A stretch of DNA of 10,743 bases from JAYEJW01 sp034716535 (GTDB taxonomy: Bacteria > Pseudomonadota > Gammaproteobacteria > Chromatiales > Chromatiaceae): positions 1 to 10,743 of the forward strand of contig JAYEJW010000326.1 in NCBI GenBank assembly GCA_034716535.1, given 5' to 3'. Shown here piece by piece: positions 1 to 5,802 of this stretch (positions are counted from its first letter, which is position 1; each line of letters starts with the position of its first letter). The notes under the pieces are model-generated. The model did no database searches, was not told the DNA's origin, and saw only the letters and a program-made list of their open reading frames with translations. The translations under genes and the position numbers were made by a program.

Positions 1-46
1 GCGCGCGCGGGGGGAACGGACAATCAAGTCGTGCCGTCGCACTTGA

Positions 47-220
47 TCCCCGGTTGCCCCCACGCGCGCGGGCGAGCTGCTGAGGGAGATTGAGCCTGGC
101 AAGAACCGGTATGACGATAGAAGGGACGGCACCGACCCACCTAATCGCAAGTCCGCCGCGGATTCCGCAGGCATGTCCGAACGCCAGCGCAAGACCGCAA
201 TCCGGGCGGGCAACCACTAA
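47..220 (+). pseudogene. Remnant of a ParB-like DNA-binding protein
   Basis: This reading frame is open for 57 codons after a TGA at 44-46 and ends at TAA 218-220. It has no start codon near its beginning, so it is a fragment and not an intact gene. The peptide contains GELLREIEPGKN and later KSAADSAGMSERQRKTAIR. The second stretch resembles the helical segment of phage and plasmid ParB-like proteins, where a phrase such as 'AGMSxRQ..TAxRVAN' precedes the rest of the DNA-binding domain. Here the protein stops directly after that point. It lies on the strand opposite to the element genes and beyond their terminator, so it probably belongs to flanking chromosome or an older prophage. The family assignment rests on motif memory only. 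Confidence 0.4.
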
Positions 221-284
221 AAACTAGGGACGGCACCGACCCTAGTTTCTCCCGCAAATCCGCCGCCGACGCGGCCGAACGCCA
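123..284. repeat. Diverged partial duplication with about 104-bp offset
   Basis: The 16-mer GGGACGGCACCGACCC occurs at 123-138 and again at 227-242. Downstream of each copy the sequence stays related: CGCAAgTCCGCCGC followed by GAACGCC in copy one, and CGCAAaTCCGCCGC followed by GAACGCC in copy two. In the same reading frame the copies encode RDGTDPPNRKSAADSAGMSERQ and RDGTDPSFSRKSAADAAERQ, so both derive from one ancestral coding stretch. Copy two has shorter and altered segments. Confidence 0.6.
221..248. repeat. REP-like palindrome
   Basis: AAACTAGGG at 221-229 and CCCTAGTTT at 240-248 form a perfect 9-bp inverted repeat around a 10-nt loop. The loop and inner stem contain the 16-mer that is also present at 123-138, but the outer arms exist only here. 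It resembles a dispersed REP-type palindrome inserted into the older fragment. No terminator T-run follows on either strand. Confidence 0.45.
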
Positions 285-306
285 AAAAAACCCCGCAAGT
301 GCGGGG
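284..306 (-). terminator. Rho-independent terminator of the leftward operon
   Basis: CCCCGC (291-296), loop AAGT (297-300) and GCGGGG (301-306) make a 6-bp all-GC stem. Read on the minus strand it is followed at once by seven T (A7 at 284-290 on the plus strand). It is the best terminator in the window and lies 71 bp beyond the last minus-strand gene, so it probably ends the capsid-portal transcript. Confidence 0.9.
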
Positions 307-333
307 TAAGGAACGGACTACCAACAGAAATCA

Positions 334-393
334 GTCTCGCGGCGCCGGGTTGCGCTCGCGTTGGCGCTTCGACGGCCTACGTCTCGCGGCGCC
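334..393. repeat. 13-bp direct repeat at the end of the last gene
   Basis: GTCTCGCGGCGCC occurs at 334-346 and 381-393, 47 bp apart. The right copy encodes the last residues (RRRET) of the small HTH gene and the left copy lies just past its stop. This could be a local duplication of the gene end. No third copy was seen near the integrase, so I do not call it an attachment core. Confidence 0.5.
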
Positions 394-598
394 TCCCTTC
401 GCGGGTTTCGCAAAATTCCATAACATCGCCTAGAGCGTACCAAATTCGTCCGCTGTCTGAGTCTTTGTCCCAGGGCGGCGACGGTGTGTTGCGCCTACCT
501 GTGCGCGCGCTCTTCAAGGTATCCACGCTCAGCCCCGTCATCGCCGCCGTCCTGCGGGTATCGAGCCAGGTGGTCTCGTGCCAAAGTTTGCTAGCCAT
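377..598 (-). CDS. Small helix-turn-helix protein ending the capsid operon
   Basis: This 73-aa protein has a MerR/AlpA-style HTH at residues 11-35 (TWLDTRRTAAMTGLSVDTLK), a basic loop SARTGRRN, a proline-rich turn, and a C-terminal part (RIWYALGDVMEF) of the kind that ends such domains by placing a recognition strand or wing. The ATG at 598 was chosen because it overlaps the stop of the upstream gene by 8 bp, and upstream in-frame sequence (to 691) lies inside that gene. Translation is probably coupled, as no strong ribosome site is visible. It is the last gene before the 284-306 terminator. A DNA-binding role, such as controlling the capsid operon or an excision function, is inferred from fold and position. 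The exact role is unknown. Confidence 0.75.
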   Translation of the reverse strand: MASKLWHETTWLDTRRTAAMTGLSVDTLKSARTGRRNTPSPPWDKDSDSGRIWYALGDVMEFCETREGRRRET

Positions 599-1145
599 CC
601 TGAAGTCTCGCTGCGAGCTCCAGTAGCGCTTCGGCCTGCTTGGCCGGGTCATCGTCCAAGGTAGCGGCCGCATCGGCCAGGACGGTCGCAACCTGCTTGC
701 GTGCCAGCTCGCGGGTCAGCTCGGCGCGGATCTCCTCCCGGATTGCTTCGATATCCTCGCTGAACAGGCTGTAGACGGCCGCGCGCTTGCTCTCGGCGAA
801 CGCTTGCGCCGCTCCGCTGTTGTGGCGGGACAGGCGCCGGCCGCTGAGTGTGCCGGTCTGCAATGCCCAGCTGCCGAGCTCAAGCTGTTCGACCAGATCA
901 AGCTGAACGCCCGCCAACGCCCGCCCGGAGCTGTCCCTGATAACGATGCCGGGGGCGAGTTGTCCCTCCGAATCGATCAGCAGCCCGTAACCGATCGTCG
1001 CGCCGGCCGGGATCTGCTCTGCGGTCGGTGCCGTGAAGTCGCGCTCATCATCCAAGCCGATCCAGCCGAGACGGCCTGGCCGGACGAAGTTTTTCTGGTC
1101 GTCCTCCAGGCGTAGGTGCTCGATCATCAGTCTGTCATCACTCAT
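591..1145 (-). CDS. 184-aa protein of unknown function following the portal
   Basis: I do not recognise a family. The N-terminal half (residues 1-100) alternates short strand-like and turn segments (RPGRLGWIGLDD, GATIGYGLLIDSEG, APGIVIRDSSGR). The C-terminal half (about 105-184) is strongly helical and rich in A, E, R and L, with likely coiled-coil character (SEDIEAIREEIRAELTREL). ATG 1145 is the preferred start: it overlaps the portal stop by 8 bp. An in-frame ATG at 1157 is also possible. Neither has a strong ribosome site, which fits coupling to the portal. Its place straight after portal suggests a morphogenesis role, for example a connector, head-completion factor, scaffold, or redirecting factor for helper proteins. 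No prohead protease signature was seen. Confidence 0.8.
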   Translation of the reverse strand: MSDDRLMIEHLRLEDDQKNFVRPGRLGWIGLDDERDFTAPTAEQIPAGATIGYGLLIDSEGQLAPGIVIRDSSGRALAGVQLDLVEQLELGSWALQTGTLSGRRLSRHNSGAAQAFAESKRAAVYSLFSEDIEAIREEIRAELTRELARKQVATVLADAAATLDDDPAKQAEALLELAARLQDG

Positions 1146-2406
1146 TGCTGTCACCATTGCCGGCTGATGCCTGCTGTTGGCCTGGCACGAAATCAAGCCA
1201 AGTCTGCATGGGATAGGTATTGACCGGGATACGCACCACGTCGCCGTCTTTCACGTCCGGCAGTCCGAGCCAATCTCTTGCTTCGTTCAACGTGACGGCG
1301 CCGGAGTTGACCAGTTTCGAAACGTAATCTGCCAACTCTTGACCCTGCCCGCGCGTCAACGCCCCCAGGTCCACGTCGACCCGCTGACCTGCCGCCCGCG
1401 CCTCTGGCGTCAACAGCGCGTGGGTGAGGGTGTCGGAGAACCTAGCAGCCCAGGGTGCGAGACCGTGTGCATAGAAGGCGCGAGTGAGCTCAACGCTCGT
1501 GCTGTAATTCAGGTTGCTCGACTCGCTAAGCAGTTGCTCAGGAACACCAAAGACCCTTGCAACCTCGCGGGTCGATACGGAGGCAATTTCGGCAAGCTGC
1601 ATTTCTAGGGCTTTCCCGAGATCCAGCGTCGAGACCTTCATCCCTTCCATCGCTACGGCGGTACGACCAAGGCTCGGCCCCTGAAATTTTCCTTCCCAGG
1701 CGGTTTTCAGCCGCTCCATTGCGCCCTCGGACAGCCTCTTGTCGTGGGAGACTACGACCAGAGGCGCGCTAACGTTTCGATACAGCGTTGTCGTCGCCTT
1801 CTGTGTAACGGCCACGAACCCTAGGGACGGCGCGCACGTTGCAAGTGGCGAGATTCCCAGCATCTTGTGGCGCCCGTGCACTCGAAACCGCAAATGTAGG
1901 ACATCCGCGACCGGCAGGGTCTCTTCGGGCAGTCCGAGCGACTGGTCCTCGGAGATCCGGTACCAAATCCGGTTCGTGCTCTCCTCGCGGACCAGGCCGA
2001 CTCTCCATGCCGGTATCGCGTCCAGTGCCTCGGGTGCTCCGCGTCCGTTGCGGACGATGCGTGCAAAGCCGTTTCCCGAGACAAGCGCGTCCAACAGGAA
2101 CAGTTCCTTGTCGCCATAATCCCAGCTCTCGATACAGCGCGCCGCATCCGTGCCCGTAACCCGTTGAGAGCCGCCGCCAGCCTCCCGCCGTACGACTCTG
2201 AGCTCGGGCGCGGCCAAGCTGTCGCTAAGAAGCGTACAGGCGCGGTAGACACTCCCGAGCGTCATACTCTCGGCAGGGGTCGGGTCCTTGTTCGCCGGGT
2301 CGTATGCGGCCGGATTCAAGCCAGCCGACGCCAGCCAGGAAGGCGTCCAAAGCTGCGACGCGAACGGTAGCGGCAGCCAGCTCTTGATGCGGGTCAGCAG
2401 TCCCAC
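1138..2406 (-). CDS. HK97-family phage portal protein
   Basis: The portal forms the dodecameric ring at one capsid vertex through which DNA enters and leaves and to which tails attach. At 422 aa the protein is about the length of the HK97 portal. Family-typical parts are the opening GSVYRACTLLSDSLA (51-65), the middle LDALVSGNGFARIVRNGRG, LHLRFR...GISPL (170-187), the segment GRTAVAMEGMKVSTL (247-261) and the stem/crown stretch VARVFGVPEQLLSESSNLNYS (282-302). The start is GTG 2406, nine bases after the capsid stop, without a clear ribosome site, so it may depend on upstream translation. It follows the capsid gene instead of preceding it, the reverse of the usual HK97-type phage order. No large terminase, the usual portal partner, is present in the window. 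Confidence 0.93.
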   Translation of the reverse strand: MGLLTRIKSWLPLPFASQLWTPSWLASAGLNPAAYDPANKDPTPAESMTLGSVYRACTLLSDSLAAPELRVVRREAGGGSQRVTGTDAARCIESWDYGDKELFLLDALVSGNGFARIVRNGRGAPEALDAIPAWRVGLVREESTNRIWYRISEDQSLGLPEETLPVADVLHLRFRVHGRHKMLGISPLATCAPSLGFVAVTQKATTTLYRNVSAPLVVVSHDKRLSEGAMERLKTAWEGKFQGPSLGRTAVAMEGMKVSTLDLGKALEMQLAEIASVSTREVARVFGVPEQLLSESSNLNYSTSVELTRAFYAHGLAPWAARFSDTLTHALLTPEARAAGQRVDVDLGALTRGQGQELADYVSKLVNSGAVTLNEARDWLGLPDVKDGDVVRIPVNTYPMQTWLDFVPGQQQASAGNGDSNE

Positions 2407-2415
2407 GGCGGCGGA

Positions 2416-3792
2416 TCAGGCTAAGTTTGTAACCGTTTTGAGCACGCGCTTGGGATCGCCTACGAGGAAATCGTGAAGCAGGGAGACCCGAACCAGCGTT
2501 CCGCCCGCCGCAAACACGCTATCAGCGAAGGGGTTTACAACCACGCTCGCGGCCTGCCAGAACGCGTGCAGCAAATACTCGGGATCCGCTACGAGGAACG
2601 CCTCGGCCGTATCTGTTGCGCCAGGCGTCACGGGTAGGATCTGCGCCTCCACCATCGGCACGCGGAAGGCGCCTCCGGTGGTGATCGTCTGCGCGATTGA
2701 CTGCGCGGCGCCGGTAAAGACAGGCACGGCCTCCAGTGCCGAGAGGAAGAGCGGATGATTGATGAAGCGCAGCCGTTCGGCAGCGTCGGCATCGACCTGC
2801 AAATACGCCAGCATCTGCGCCTTGAGCGCGTTCAGTTGTCCGATTGTTCCGGTGCTGGCGGTGCCGTCCACGGTAACTGTTGCCTGCGTTGCGGTGGTCG
2901 CTTGAACGCTCAAGCCGTCAGGCTCGGCGGGCGTCGTGGTGTTATCACCACTCAAAATTGCTCTGTTTATCTCCACGGTGAGCGCCCGCTGAAGCTCGGC
3001 CGAGATCCACTGCGGCGTACCTGCCTGTGGGTGTTGAGCGAAGACGCTCGAAAGCTTCAGCTCGGTCACTGCGCCGACCAGCTTCGGGGCGAGAGTGACG
3101 GTATCGAAAGTGGGGTCGGTGGCGGTCGGGAGATTCGCATCGAGCGCGACGTGGCCGGCCGTCATTTGGCCGGTTTGACGCGGAAACTGGACGGTCTTCT
3201 CAGTGAGTCCGGTCAGCATCCGCGCTCCGATTTTGTCCGTAATCGTGGCGCGGGTCACAGCCCCGTCGATCTGGATCAGCTCGTCCTGATAGTCTGTGCC
3301 AAGTAGGGGGACAAGGTTTCCGGCAGTCTCGGTGCTGCCGGCCTTGGTGCGGGACATGCCGAGCACGGCACCGAGCGGTACAAGCGTTCCTTCCAGCTTT
3401 GCCGATTCTGCCCAGGGCATCCGGCCGCGAAGCTCTTGAGCGATTTCTTTCTCAAAAGCGGCGTCCACGCTCGGGTCCAGGGCAGCGCGGATCAAGTTTC
3501 CCAGCGAATAGGAACGCTTGCCGCGAGTGTGGGCGGCGGGTGCGATGGGGTGCAAGGTGCCGGTGGGGACCTTCGGATCAGGTTTTGCGGACTTGCGCGC
3601 GGCTTCCAATTCCGCCTTGAAGTCGTCGCGGTCTTCCTCGCGAACCTGTGGCAGCATTTCCTCAGCGCGGGCTAGGAGCCATTCCACACGCTGCTCTTGC
3701 TGATCGGTCAGCTCTTCGTTGGCTTCCTTCACGCTGGCGAGGATGCTATCCACTTCGGCCAGCGCTTTTTCAAACTTTTCGCGAACGGTCAT
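2416..3792 (-). CDS. HK97-fold major capsid protein with delta domain
   Basis: This 458-aa protein is the shell subunit. Residues 1 to about 80 are charged and helical (MTVREKFEKALAEVDSILAS...), matching the N-terminal delta/scaffolding domain of HK97-type capsid precursors. A linker near GTLHPIAPAAHTRGKR (78-92) would be the likely maturation zone. The remainder is the HK97 fold: VPLLGTDYQDELIQI, then ELQRALTVEINRAILSGDN (266-284) typical of the spine/E-loop region, and the C-terminal A and P domain (RFINHPLFLSALEAV; AFWQAASVVVNPFADSVFA). Start ATG 3792 has GGAG six bases upstream. An upstream in-frame extension to 3828 lacks such a site. No prohead protease gene is present, so removal of the delta domain would need a helper or host enzyme, or may not occur. 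It is the first gene of the capsid operon, with a 400-bp leader. Confidence 0.94.
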   Translation of the reverse strand: MTVREKFEKALAEVDSILASVKEANEELTDQQEQRVEWLLARAEEMLPQVREEDRDDFKAELEAARKSAKPDPKVPTGTLHPIAPAAHTRGKRSYSLGNLIRAALDPSVDAAFEKEIAQELRGRMPWAESAKLEGTLVPLGAVLGMSRTKAGSTETAGNLVPLLGTDYQDELIQIDGAVTRATITDKIGARMLTGLTEKTVQFPRQTGQMTAGHVALDANLPTATDPTFDTVTLAPKLVGAVTELKLSSVFAQHPQAGTPQWISAELQRALTVEINRAILSGDNTTTPAEPDGLSVQATTATQATVTVDGTASTGTIGQLNALKAQMLAYLQVDADAAERLRFINHPLFLSALEAVPVFTGAAQSIAQTITTGGAFRVPMVEAQILPVTPGATDTAEAFLVADPEYLLHAFWQAASVVVNPFADSVFAAGGTLVRVSLLHDFLVGDPKRVLKTVTNLA

Positions 3793-3833
3793 TGGTTTCT
3801 CCAGAGAATTTCGCAATTGCATAGTCATCGAAT

Positions 3834-3898
3834 CACAGGCTCAGCTGTATGAAAAGTCTGGTGTACAAAACACCAGCTGGATGCGAATACAGCCTGTG
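3834..3898. promoter_or_regulatory. Compound dyad upstream of the capsid gene
   Basis: The inner part is a perfect 7-bp inverted repeat, CTGGTGT (3858-3864) and ACACCAG (3870-3876), around loop ACAAA. The outer arms are CACAGGC (3834-3840) with GCCTGTG (3892-3898), and CTGTAT (3845-3850) with ATACAG (3887-3892). The left arm differs from the right by a 5-nt insertion. The two levels of symmetry share one centre. It lies 42-106 bp upstream of the capsid ATG, so it could be a repressor or activator site or a structured mRNA leader. Confidence 0.55.
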
Positions 3899-4003
3899 GA
3901 CAAAACCAGTCTAGGCGCTCTGCAATCTCTCGAAGGGGCAGAAGGCTATGGCCTATGCGCGGCTTTATCCAACGCCGACGAAAGGAGGCCGGGGGAAAAA
4001 CTC

Positions 4004-4031
4004 TAAACTCAGTTTAACGTTTAGCAGTCAA
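4004..4031 (-). promoter_or_regulatory. Candidate capsid-operon promoter with operator palindrome
   Basis: TAAACTCAGTTTA (4004-4016) is a perfect odd palindrome. It sits 9 bp inside a larger CTAAAC...GTTTAG pair (4003-4024). On the minus strand TTGACT (4031-4026) matches a sigma70 -35, and the palindrome covers the region where the spacer and -10 would fall. The -10 match itself is poor. The arrangement suits a promoter repressed by a dimer, but a weak terminator (T5 follows on the minus strand) is an alternative. Confidence 0.35.
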
Positions 4032-4193
4032 TATCTATCTCCTGCTATTCTGGTACATTATTTCCGTCGTTGTCTTGAGCGAGACCCATTGCGACTGTAC
4101 GTCCCTATCGCCTTAGTGATCTTCACCCTATCCCCCCCCCTTCGGTGACTGCGCATCTCGATACTGGTTTTCCATACAGCGCTGATCGTTCGT

Positions 4194-4487
4194 TCAGTGG
4201 AGAGCGGCAGGTGGCTGGACGTTCATCTTTTCGGCGATCAGGTCGAGGACGCGTCGGGTCGCTGCTTCGATCTCCCATCGCTCCAGCTCGCCGGTGTCGA
4301 GGAGTGCTACCACCCATTGCGCGAGCACGAGCTGACCGTGGCGAGCGGCCGCGTCGGCACCGGCCTCTTCGTTGACCACCCGCATTTCATCGGCTGTCCG
4401 CGCCGCGAATGCCTGCAGCGTGGCCTCGAACTCGGCCCGAGCCTGGCTCGGGTCGGTCGATTGATCGAAGTCAATTATCGAGTTCAT
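4194..4487 (-). CDS. 97-aa helical protein of unknown function
   Basis: I do not recognise this protein. After an acidic N-terminus (MNSIIDFDQSTDPSQ) it is predicted to be mostly helical from residue 14 to 90, with alternating A/E/R and leucine positions (ARAEFEATLQAFAARTADEM; LDTGELERWEIEAATRRVLDL). There are no cysteines and no signal peptide. Start ATG 4487 is the natural one. An in-frame extension upstream would run through a C-rich tract giving a proline run, which is unlikely to be coding. The ribosome site is weak (A-rich only). It follows ssb by 53 bp and precedes the capsid leader, so it may be the last gene of the replication transcript. Confidence 0.6.
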   Translation of the reverse strand: MNSIIDFDQSTDPSQARAEFEATLQAFAARTADEMRVVNEEAGADAAARHGQLVLAQWVVALLDTGELERWEIEAATRRVLDLIAEKMNVQPPAALH

Positions 4488-4498
4488 ATTTTTTTCAT

Positions 4499-4528
4499 GG
4501 GATGGGTGGGGTGGGGGGGGGTAGGGGG
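4499..4528 (+). other. G-quadruplex-prone G-tract between ssb and the 97-aa gene
   Basis: The plus strand has five runs of three or more G (4499-4501, 4504-4506, 4508-4511, 4513-4521, 4524-4528) separated by one or two bases. This meets the usual G-quadruplex pattern with very short loops. The leftward mRNA would be C-rich here, so the structure could form on the template strand or on single-stranded plus DNA during replication. Confidence 0.7.
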
Positions 4529-4540
4529 TGCCGCCCGCCA

Positions 4541-4936
4541 TCAAAATAAAATTTCGTCGTTGAAGGGCGCGCCCGCATCTGCCGGCGCGGGTCGGCTCTT
4601 CGCCCGGTCGCGCTCATCGTCCGCGCGTCTTGGCTTGGGCCGCGCGCCTACGATCTGGTCTACGGTTATTTGCAATTCCCGACGCTCCTCGCCGGCCTTG
4701 GTCGTGTAGCTGTTCATGGCGAGCTTTCCGACCACTGCGAGACTGTCGCCGCTTCTGTACCTTCCCAGTGCTTCGGCCTGCCTTTCCCATGCGGTAACCT
4801 TCAGCCATAACGTTTCGTCCGTATTGCTGGCGTCCGTGACCGCAAGCGAGCCGTTACACACGACCTTCCCGCTCGCGGTGGTCCTGGTGGTCGGGTTGCT
4901 CCCTAGTCGGCCATTAGCAGTGATGAATGCGGCCAT
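4541..4936 (-). CDS. ssb: Single-stranded DNA-binding protein
   Basis: This 131-aa protein has the OB-fold of bacterial and phage SSB at residues 1-105. Family features are the opening ITANGRLGSNPTTR, the central ETLWLKVTAWERQAEALGRY, the strand AVVGKLAMNSYTTKAGEERRELQITVDQI, a short basic/acidic linker, and the acidic-hydrophobic tip FNDEILF. That tip resembles the DDDIPF tail through which SSB recruits partner enzymes. ATG 4936 has a near-perfect ribosome site (AGGAGG, five bases away). The frame stays open upstream to 5257, but that stretch overlaps TGGCAAC boxes and a GC-rich hairpin and looks non-coding. It is shorter than E. coli SSB (178 aa) mainly in the linker. It probably protects single strands during replication of the element. 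Confidence 0.92.
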   Translation of the reverse strand: MAAFITANGRLGSNPTTRTTASGKVVCNGSLAVTDASNTDETLWLKVTAWERQAEALGRYRSGDSLAVVGKLAMNSYTTKAGEERRELQITVDQIVGARPKPRRADDERDRAKSRPAPADAGAPFNDEILF

Positions 4937-5001
4937 GCGGTCCTCCTTTCGCGTTCTCTTGTTTCTCGCCACGGAATCGGTGGCCTGGAAAGGGTGCGGC
5001 T

Positions 5002-5039
5002 GGCACTGGCAACCCCCTCTATAAAGAGGGGGGGGTGCC
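5002..5039 (-). promoter_or_regulatory. GC-rich hairpin in the ssb leader
   Basis: CCCCCTCT (5013-5020), loop ATAA, and AGAGGGGG (5025-5032) form an 8-bp perfect stem. Flanking GGCAC (5002-5006) and GTGCC (5035-5039) can extend it. No T-run follows on the minus strand, so it is more likely a leader RNA structure or DNA site than a terminator. It is about 65 bp upstream of the ssb start and interrupts the TGGCAAC box cluster. Confidence 0.5.
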
Positions 5040-5173
5040 TGTTGCCAAGCTGGCAACCCCCTTTTTTCATGGCAAGGTTGCCAAAGAAATCCAGCAACGG
5101 CGCGGCCTTGCGGGCAGTGGCTTGAATTCTTGGCAACACCCGAGAGGGTGCAGAAAATAACCATTTTGGCAAC
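5007..5173. repeat. Cluster of TGGCAAC / GTTGCCA boxes upstream of ssb
   Basis: TGGCAAC is found at 5007-5013, 5051-5057, 5131-5137 and 5167-5173, and its complement GTTGCCA at 5041-5047 and 5077-5083: six copies in 167 bp. Two pairs form tight dyads: GTTGCCA-AGC-TGGCAAC (5041-5057) and TGGCAA-GG-TTGCCA (5070-5083). Several boxes are followed by a C-rich stretch (CCCCC or CACCC). This is a likely binding array for an element-encoded protein, either as an operator for ssb or as part of a replication site. The dyad at 5041-5057 plus CCCC and T6 could also end plus-strand transcription. Confidence 0.7.
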
Positions 5174-5218
5174 TCGGAAATTATGCGGTTTCAGAGCAGT
5201 TTTTGAGCCTTCAAGATG

Positions 5219-5236
5219 CGCTGTATTCGCTGTATC
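5219..5236. repeat. Two tandem 9-bp repeats
   Basis: CGCTGTATT at 5219-5227 is followed directly by CGCTGTATC at 5228-5236, matching in 8 of 9 positions. It is the same repeat period as the unrelated nonamers at 5315, 5412, 5670, 5785 and 6561. No inverted partner was found nearby. Confidence 0.4.
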
Positions 5237-5314
5237 TGAAACGGTTCCGAGCTCCACGATGACGCCCTTGAGCGCGGGTGTTGCCGTGCTCGAATCCGGC
5301 GCGGCGAGGGCACC

Positions 5315-5427
5315 ATGACAACCATGACAAGCTGTTTACATATCCACGCACACACTCGCGGGTGTGTGCCCGCGCGTAAAAAAGCTTCTAGTGCGTCTAT
5401 ATGGGAACAGGTTGTCATGGTTGTCAT
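5315..5427. repeat. Inverted pair of tandem nonamers, ATGACAACC type
   Basis: ATGACAACCATGACAA at 5315-5330 is exactly complementary to TTGTCATGGTTGTCAT at 5412-5427, with 81 bp between. Each arm is itself nearly two 9-bp units in tandem. The spacer contains a perfect hairpin, GCACACAC (5348-5355), loop TCGCGG and GTGTGTGC (5362-5369). The right arm begins at the stop codon (5424-5426) of a small open frame. The design suggests a protein-binding or replication site. Confidence 0.75.
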
Positions 5428-5571
5428 GCGATGAACCTCGGATCGTTGGCGACGGCGACCTGAAGCACCCGAACGCCAGGGAAGTAGCGGCCTCGCGCGT
5501 AGTCCTTCAACTGGTAAAGCCCAGCGCGCCTTGGCTCCGGTTTTCCGTCAATCGCCAGAATCGGCAGGTCT
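5424..5571 (-). pseudogene. Possible gene remnant, frame ending RGRYFPGVRVLQVAVANDPRF
   Basis: After a TAA at 5574-5572 this minus-strand frame is open for 48 codons and gives a protein-like sequence (ILAIDGKPEPRRAGLYQLK, then YFPGVRVLQVAVANDPRFIA). It has no ATG. TTG or CTG starts exist but have no clear ribosome site. It overlaps in a different frame a short ATG ORF at 5507-5617 (36 aa, with CKTCRFW, a zinc-knuckle-like motif, and GAGG eight bases before its ATG). The two may be halves of one frameshifted gene or two independent fragments. I recognise neither. Its stop falls inside the right arm of the 5315-5427 repeat. Confidence 0.3.
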
Positions 5572-5802
5572 TACAGTTCTCTCGCCTCTGGTCGGTCGGC
5601 TCGTCGAGAGTCTCCATCGTCTTGTCCTCAAATCGCCGCAATCGTCGGCTTGCGGTGTGCCTCTCCTTGGTCCGCGTAGTCCGCGTAGTCCGTGAAAATC
5701 TATTACCATTGCTGAGGGGTCTGTACGGGTCTTCTCACTTTCAAAAAGCGTACGCGCGAGGGCTACAGCAATGAAGATGTAAAATCACGGACTTCGCGGA
5801 CA
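5428..5802. other. 375-bp repeat-rich gap without a secure gene
   Basis: No full gene can be supported. The region holds the weak minus-strand fragments at 5424-5617 and the 9-bp-period inverted repeat pair 5670-5810. A plus-strand open frame (5364-5774) exists, but its residues largely decode repeats (VRVVRVVR) and it has no family character. The position between the chimeric SSB gene and normal ssb suggests genes were lost here. Confidence 0.5.

Larger units (their letters stand above)
3793..4193. other. 400-bp non-coding leader upstream of the capsid operon
   Basis: No convincing gene was found on either strand. The stretch is less GC-rich than its surroundings near 4000-4080. It holds a compound dyad close to the capsid start (3834-3898), a perfect odd palindrome (4004-4016) beside a possible -35 (minus-strand TTGACT, 4031-4026), and a C9 run at 4132-4140. 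It probably carries the promoter and control sites for capsid and portal. Confidence 0.6.

Noticed and set aside
334..393. Left attachment site formed by the 13-bp direct repeat
   Set aside because: No matching copy was seen near 9632-9740, and one copy is coding sequence at the end of the HTH gene.
1821..2252. 143-aa minus-strand frame inside the portal gene
   Set aside because: It lies wholly inside the portal in another frame, with Arg-rich composition typical of shadows in high-GC DNA.
4937..5257. N-terminal extension of about 107 residues on the ssb reading frame
   Set aside because: It needs a GTG start, runs through repeats and a hairpin, has an odd Cys/His-rich composition, and a near-perfect ribosome site exists at the internal ATG 4936.
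5191..5427. 78-aa minus-strand frame beginning MTTMTT
   Set aside because: Its ATG overlaps a stop (ATGA), but its residues mainly decode the tandem nonamers (MTTMTT, VMVVMV, IQRIQR) and no ribosome site or family character is seen.
5364..5774. 136-aa plus-strand frame
   Set aside because: It opposes the transcription direction of all element genes, decodes repeats such as VRVVRVVR, and has no start signal.
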